A stretch of 10,740 bases of DNA from Acidimicrobiia bacterium (GTDB lineage: Bacteria; Actinomycetota; Acidimicrobiia; Acidimicrobiales; Ilumatobacteraceae). Shown piece after piece: positions 7,577-10,740 of this stretch. How positions within the stretch are numbered: position 1 is the stretch's first letter; the number at the start of each line of letters is the position of its first letter. The translations under genes and the position numbers were made by a program. The stretch lies in the NCBI GenBank assembly GCA_009926705.1, contig RFOJ01000021.1, positions 1 through 10,740 of the forward strand, read 5' to 3'. Under the pieces are notes generated by a model. It made no database searches and was not told the DNA's origin. It saw only the letters and a list, made by a program, of their open reading frames with translations.

Positions 7577-8551
7577 ATGGCGGTACGTGTCGGCAACGTC
7601 ACGCTGCCGAGCCCCGTGCTCACTGCATCGGGAACCGCCGGACACTCCGACGAACTCGCTGCGTACGTCGACCTGTCGTCAATCGGAGCGGTGGTCGTGA
7701 AGTCGATGGCGTCGTTCGAATGGAAGGGGAACCCCGCGCCCAGGTTGCACGCGGTCGACGGCGGCATGATCAACGCGGTCGGCTTGCAAGGTAACGGCGT
7801 CGAAAAATGGATTCGCGACGAACTGCCGCAGCTACGGGCTCGTGGTGCGCGGGTGGTGGCGAGCATCTGGGGTTTTCGAGAAAGCGACTACGAATCGGCG
7901 GTGCGATCGCTTGCCACCGTGGCGGATCAGTTGACGGCCGTCGAAGTCAATCTGTCGTGCCCGAACCTCGACCATGCGCGCACGATGTTCGCCCACGATG
8001 CAGCGCAGTCAGCGCGAGTTGTCGCAGCGGTGCGAGCAGCGCTCGCCGGCTCGGTGTCCACGAGCGAGTCGGCGGTCACGAATCAATCGGTACCCACACA
8101 CTCACCCGCGAACGCGTTACCGATCTGGGCGAAACTGAGCCCCAACACCGACCGACTCATCGACATCGCCGGCGTTGTCGCAAGTGCCGGTGCCGACGCG
8201 CTCGTGCTTGTCAACACGGTGCTCGGCATGCAGATCGACACCGAGACACGACGCCCAGTGCTCGGTAATGGCGGCGGCGGGTTGAGCGGTTCAGCGATTC
8301 ATGCGGTCGCGGTACGAAGCGTGTTCGACGTGCGGGCGGCGCATCCGCAGATTCCGATCATTGGTGTCGGGGGAGTCGCCCGTGCTGAACATGCCGTCGA
8401 ACTCATGCTCGCCGGCGCGAATGCTGTGCAAGTTGGCACAGCGACATTTGCCGACCCGCGGGCGACTGCAAAGATTCAGCACGGTCTGCAGCGATGGATG
8501 CGTCGCCATGGAGTCGCCTCGTGGGGCGAGATCATCGGGGCAGCCCACTAA
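7577..8551 (+). CDS. pyrD: Dihydroorotate dehydrogenase, class 1B-like catalytic subunit
   Basis: FMN enzyme that oxidises dihydroorotate to orotate, probably in the cytosol. From ATG 7577 it is 324 aa; GTG 7541 would add 12 residues (SGTRAGSKTSD region). I prefer 7577 because it gives the normal class 1 opening VGNVTLPSPVLTASG, but neither start has a good ribosome binding site. Visible motifs are VVVKS (K42), GGMINAVGLQ (62-71), the catalytic loop VNLSCPN with Cys 128, KLSPN (186-190), VNTVLGMQID (212-221), GNGGGGLSG (230-238), IIGVGGV (261-267) and VGTATF (286-291). The Cys base, where class 2 enzymes have Ser, marks class 1, and the GGLSG and LLGM-like segments resemble 1B. Class 1B enzymes normally need PyrK (FAD, 2Fe-2S), which is absent here. 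A Ser/Thr-rich insertion lies at about 158-180. Confidence 0.93.
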   Translation: MAVRVGNVTLPSPVLTASGTAGHSDELAAYVDLSSIGAVVVKSMASFEWKGNPAPRLHAVDGGMINAVGLQGNGVEKWIRDELPQLRARGARVVASIWGFRESDYESAVRSLATVADQLTAVEVNLSCPNLDHARTMFAHDAAQSARVVAAVRAALAGSVSTSESAVTNQSVPTHSPANALPIWAKLSPNTDRLIDIAGVVASAGADALVLVNTVLGMQIDTETRRPVLGNGGGGLSGSAIHAVAVRSVFDVRAAHPQIPIIGVGGVARAEHAVELMLAGANAVQVGTATFADPRATAKIQHGLQRWMRRHGVASWGEIIGAAH

Positions 8552-8554
8552 CCT
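8549..8554 (+). promoter_or_regulatory. Candidate -10 element for leaderless mihF transcription
   Basis: TAACCT fits TANNNT. Its first three bases are the pyrD stop codon. Six bases separate it from the A of the mihF ATG, so initiation at the normal distance would fall on that A. mihF has no ribosome binding site: the bases before its ATG are ACCTTTTTCT. Leaderless mRNAs are common in actinobacteria. No clear -35 element is seen. Confidence 0.5.
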
Positions 8555-8560
8555 TTTTCT

Positions 8561-8872
8561 ATGGCAGTGTCGGCGACGACGGCGCGACAAACAGACGAGG
8601 TGCTTGCTCGTGCCACGAAACTGCGAAATGATCTTGAGTCGGTTATCTCGGGTGTCGCTGCCGGTTCAGTGACTCTCGCGCAGGTCTTCGAACGTTCTTC
8701 TGTGGATGCGGTCTGCGGTTTCGTGTATCTCGTGAAAATTGCAGAATCGGTGCCTGGTATCGGCAAGGTGCGGGCACGCCGAGTGCTCGAAGAACTCGGG
8801 CTCGGTGAACGCACTCGCGTAAGCGAGGTGTCCGCGTCAGATCGCGACTCGTTGGTGAAGGTGCTCCGGTGA
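8561..8872 (+). CDS. mihF: Actinobacterial integration host factor (mIHF-type nucleoid protein)
   Basis: Small DNA-binding protein of the mIHF family, unrelated in sequence to E. coli IHF. It compacts DNA and influences transcription and phage integration in mycobacteria. The 103 aa protein has an N-terminal helical region (about 10-35), the segment AGSVTLAQVFERSSVD (34-49) matching the mycobacterial pattern of a helix ending in Gly-x-x-x-Leu-x-x-Val, and a helix-hairpin-helix-like DNA-binding motif VPGIGKVRARRVLEELG at 64-80, like that of ribosomal protein S13. Length matches the family (about 100-105 aa). Its place directly before gmk is the conserved actinobacterial arrangement. It has no ribosome binding site and may be translated from a leaderless mRNA whose promoter overlaps the end of pyrD. 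If so, it is at least partly independent of PyrR control. Confidence 0.9.
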   Translation: MAVSATTARQTDEVLARATKLRNDLESVISGVAAGSVTLAQVFERSSVDAVCGFVYLVKIAESVPGIGKVRARRVLEELGLGERTRVSEVSASDRDSLVKVLR

Positions 8873-8907
8873 GCACGCCCGGCCGTTCGGCGAGGTGCAT
8901 CGCATGA
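8869..8907 (+). other. 12-codon mini-ORF bridging mihF and gmk
   Basis: A GTG overlaps the mihF stop (GTGA, 8869-8872) and reads 12 codons to TGA 8905-8907, which overlaps the gmk start (ATGA, 8904-8907). Both ends thus have the 4-nt overlap typical of coupled genes. It is not in frame with gmk. It may act in translational coupling or be chance; no peptide function is claimed. Confidence 0.22.
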
Positions 8908-9452
8908 GCGGACTCGTGTTCGTGGTGTCTGGGCCGGGAGGTGTCGGCAAGAGCACGCTCGTTGCTGAACTCATGAAGCGCGACCCTGAATTGTGGCTGA
9001 GTCGGTCATGGACCACCCGCGAGCAGCGACCAGGTGAAGCGCCTGACGCGTACCACTTCGTTACCCGCGCGCAGTTCGAGGCGCACATTGACGCAGGTGG
9101 TTTCCTCGAGTGGACGAACTTTCTCGGCAACTACTACGGCACTCCGCAGCCCAACCCGCCTGCAGGCAAAGACATCGTGCTCGAGATCGAGGTCGACGGA
9201 GCCAGCCAGGTGAAGAAGCAGCACCCGAATGCGGTGCTCATCTTCGTGTTGCCACCATCGCGCGAAGAGCAGCGAGCCCGTCTCAACGCCCGCGGCGACG
9301 ACGAACGAAAGGTCGACCAACGCCTACGCAAGGCCGAAGAAGAAGAACCCGTCGGAATGGCGCTCGCTGACCACGTCATCGTGAACCAGAAACTGGAAAA
9401 GACCATCGCCGACATGCTCGGTGTCATCAGCGACGCCCGCCGAAACCGCTAG
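8904..9452 (+). CDS. gmk: Guanylate kinase
   Basis: Phosphorylates GMP to GDP with ATP; essential for GTP and dGTP supply. The start ATG 8904 (182 aa) has GAGG eight bases upstream; GTG 8895 in the same frame would add three residues. The P-loop GPGGVGKST (10-18) has Gly where most family members have Ser (GPSGxGKS), a tolerable change because the Lys, Ser and Thr are kept. The GMP-binding domain shows SRSWTTREQRPGE (33-45, usual S-x-S-x-TTR-x-x-RxGE) and FLEWTNFLGNYYGTP (67-81). VLEIEVDGASQVK (92-104) matches the next conserved strand. The lid has RLNARGDDERKVDQRLRKAEEE, and VIVN (158-161) closes the core. All expected elements are present, so it should be active. It sits in the conserved mihF-gmk-rpoZ order. 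Confidence 0.96.
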   Translation: MSGLVFVVSGPGGVGKSTLVAELMKRDPELWLSRSWTTREQRPGEAPDAYHFVTRAQFEAHIDAGGFLEWTNFLGNYYGTPQPNPPAGKDIVLEIEVDGASQVKKQHPNAVLIFVLPPSREEQRARLNARGDDERKVDQRLRKAEEEEPVGMALADHVIVNQKLEKTIADMLGVISDARRNR

Positions 9453-9502
9453 TATGTAGGGGTTCTGAACCGCTTGTTCAGGCCCTCACAAGAAGGAGTG
9501 TC
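9450..9502 (+). promoter_or_regulatory. gmk-rpoZ spacer with possible promoter, hairpin and rpoZ ribosome binding site
   Basis: TAGTAT (9450-9455), starting with the gmk stop codon, fits TANNNT. A perfect inverted repeat CTGAAC (9465-9470) / GTTCAG (9476-9481) with a 5-base loop follows. It has no T-tract after it, so it is not a typical intrinsic terminator. AGAAGGAG (9491-9498) is the strongest ribosome binding site in the window, only four bases before GTG 9503. A separate rpoZ promoter with a 5' hairpin in the mRNA is possible but unproven. Confidence 0.4.
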
Positions 9503-9844
9503 GTGACTACGAACCCCGAAAGCACCATGATGTCCCCACAGATCGAGAAGCTGATGGAGCGCACCAAGTCGAAGTTCAGCCTCGTGACGTTGGCGGCCAA
9601 GCGTGCCCGCGAGATCACCGAGTACTCCGGCAACCTGCGCATGAGCGAAGTCGTCGGCCCGACGGTGCAGACGGTCAGCACCAAGCACCTCTCCGTGGCG
9701 TTCGAAGAGATCGCGGCCGACAAGGTGCGGTTCGTGGCAAAGACGCTCGAAGAGGTTCGCGCCGAGATTGCCGAGCGTCAGCGCCTCGAAGATGAAGCCA
9801 ACGCACTTGCGGCCTCGGAAGAGACGCAAGAAGAGCAGGCGTAA
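9503..9844 (+). CDS. rpoZ: RNA polymerase omega subunit
   Basis: Small RNA polymerase subunit that helps fold and assemble the beta' subunit. The start GTG 9503 (113 aa) is supported by AGAAGGAG four bases upstream; ATG 9527 and 9530 are less well placed. The conserved core is IEKLMERTKSKFSLVTLAAK followed by RAREITEY (residues 14-41), where the AAKRAR element that contacts beta' lies at 31-36. A second conserved stretch is STKHLSVAFEEIAADKV (59-75). The C-terminal third (about 76-113) is rich in Glu, Ala and Arg and probably forms a helix or coiled coil ending in an acidic tail. That makes the protein somewhat longer at this end than the mycobacterial form as I recall it. It lies 50 bases after gmk and 9 bases before metK. 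Confidence 0.94.
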   Translation: MTTNPESTMMSPQIEKLMERTKSKFSLVTLAAKRAREITEYSGNLRMSEVVGPTVQTVSTKHLSVAFEEIAADKVRFVAKTLEEVRAEIAERQRLEDEANALAASEETQEEQA

Positions 9845-9853
9845 GTCGCTCTC

Positions 9854-10740
9854 ATGACGCGCAAGTACACCTTCACCTCGGAGAGCGTTACCGAGGGTCA
9901 CCCCGACAAGATGGCTGACCAGATCAGCGACTCAGTACTCGACGCCATCCTCGCTGAAGACCCGCACGGTCGTGTCGCTTGTGAGACCCTGCTCACCACC
10001 GGCTTGTGCGTGGTGGCAGGCGAGATCACCACATCGGCGTACGTCGACATTCCCAAGCTGGCCCGCAACACCATCAAAGAAATCGGCTACGACAACGCTG
10101 CATATGGCTTCGACGGCAACACCTGCGGCGTAATCATCAGCATCGACGAACAGTCGAGCGATATCGCGATGGGTGTCGACAAGAGCGAAGAGCTGCGCGG
10201 TGGCAAGAGCGGCGAGGACAAACTCAATTCTCAGGGTGCCGGCGACCAAGGCATGATGTTCGGTTATGCGTGCGACGAGACGCCCGAACTGATGCCGTTG
10301 CCGATTTACCTCGCGCATCGTCTCGCTGAGCAACTCACCGAGGTGCGTAAGTCCGGGGCCGTGCCATACCTTCGCCCCGACGGCAAGACCCAGGTCACGT
10401 TCGACTACGAAGACGGCGTCCCGGTGCGTCTGCGTACCGTGCTCATCAGCACGCAGCATGCTGATGGCATCGCGCGCGACACCGTCATTCGGCCCGACCT
10501 CATCGAGCAAGTGATTCGTCCGACGATCCCGGCGAAGTTCGCCAAAGACGACTACGCGGTGTACGTGAACCCGACAGGCGAGTTCGTGAAGGGTGGACCT
10601 CACGCCGACACCGGTCTGACCGGTCGCAAGATCATCGTCGACACGTACGGCGGCATGGGTCGCCACGGCGGTGGAGCGTTCAGCGGCAAAGACCCCTCGA
10701 AGGTCGACCGCTCTGCTGCGTACGCCGCTCGCTGGGTGGC
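9854..10740 (+). CDS. metK: S-adenosylmethionine synthetase (3' end beyond window)
   Basis: Makes S-adenosylmethionine from methionine and ATP in the cytosol. The frame opens at ATG 9854 and is still open at the window end, so 295 complete codons of about 390-400 are seen. The N-terminus MTRKYTFTSESVTEGHPDK carries the GHPDK motif (15-19). The signature GAGDQGMMFGYA is at 128-139, KGGPHADTGLTGRKII at 246-261 and the glycine-rich GGGAFSGKDPSKVDRSAAY at 272-290. The active-site loop region and nucleotide-binding residues look intact. The ATG is 9 bases after the rpoZ stop and has no good ribosome binding site, so coupling to rpoZ is likely. In mycobacteria coaBC (dfp) lies between rpoZ and metK; it is absent here. 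No SAM riboswitch is visible, and there is no room for one. Confidence 0.97.
   Translation, partial: MTRKYTFTSESVTEGHPDKMADQISDSVLDAILAEDPHGRVACETLLTTGLCVVAGEITTSAYVDIPKLARNTIKEIGYDNAAYGFDGNTCGVIISIDEQSSDIAMGVDKSEELRGGKSGEDKLNSQGAGDQGMMFGYACDETPELMPLPIYLAHRLAEQLTEVRKSGAVPYLRPDGKTQVTFDYEDGVPVRLRTVLISTQHADGIARDTVIRPDLIEQVIRPTIPAKFAKDDYAVYVNPTGEFVKGGPHADTGLTGRKIIVDTYGGMGRHGGGAFSGKDPSKVDRSAAYAARWV

Noticed and set aside
9465..9481. GAAC...GTTC dyad as a LexA/SOS box
   Set aside because: The actinobacterial LexA box needs a 4-base spacer (GAAC-N4-GTTC). Here the spacer is five bases, so the half-sites are out of register, and no DNA-repair gene is nearby.
9465..9490. Intrinsic terminator after gmk
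   Set aside because: The 6-bp stem is only half G/C and is followed by GCCCTCACA, not by a run of T.
1..10740. A novel defence, mobile or CRISPR-like system
   Set aside because: I looked for direct repeats, integrase or transposase motifs, tRNA ends and unfamiliar gene clusters. Every gene from 286 on belongs to a known housekeeping family and no gap exceeds 50 bases.

Overview
The window is a high-GC, gene-dense stretch of bacterial housekeeping genes, all on the + strand. It carries de novo pyrimidine synthesis followed by a purine/transcription/SAM block. The suffix gene order (an mIHF-type nucleoid protein, then gmk, rpoZ, metK), the GTG starts and the 4-nt stop/start overlaps point to Actinomycetota. 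The protein flavour, including a class 1B-like PyrD and the SRSWTTRE segment of guanylate kinase, makes a deep-branching class such as Acidimicrobiia my best guess. That placement is inference from recall, not a database result.

Layout. Bases 1-237 are the tail of an upstream gene, possibly a DUF2079-type membrane protein. Bases 238-285 form a short leader holding an exact match to the PyrR-binding RNA loop, just upstream of the pyrR ribosome binding site. Then follow pyrR (286-807), pyrB (804-1751), pyrC (1748-3055), carA (3081-4178), carB (4216-7533) and pyrD (7577-8551). Together these encode the regulator, glutamine-dependent carbamoyl phosphate synthetase, aspartate carbamoyltransferase, dihydroorotase and dihydroorotate dehydrogenase. 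The second block is mihF (8561-8872), gmk (8904-9452), rpoZ (9503-9844) and metK (9854 to the window end, incomplete).

How the genes work together. CarAB makes carbamoyl phosphate, PyrB joins it to aspartate, PyrC closes the ring and PyrD oxidises dihydroorotate to orotate. PyrR with UMP probably represses the pyr mRNA at translation: there is a binding loop but no room for an attenuator terminator. The last two steps (pyrE, pyrF) and the usual class 1B partner pyrK are not in the window. The downstream block may have its own promoters: a TANNNT hexamer overlapping the pyrD stop would give a leaderless mihF mRNA.

There is no mobile element, CRISPR array, RNA gene or gene-free stretch over 50 bases. 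I do not see a novel biological system here. The points worth a second look are regulatory (PyrR loop, leaderless mihF, very short ORFs bridging gene gaps) and compositional (PyrD in the position that pyrF has in mycobacteria, without PyrK; a PyrD insertion; no coaBC between rpoZ and metK).
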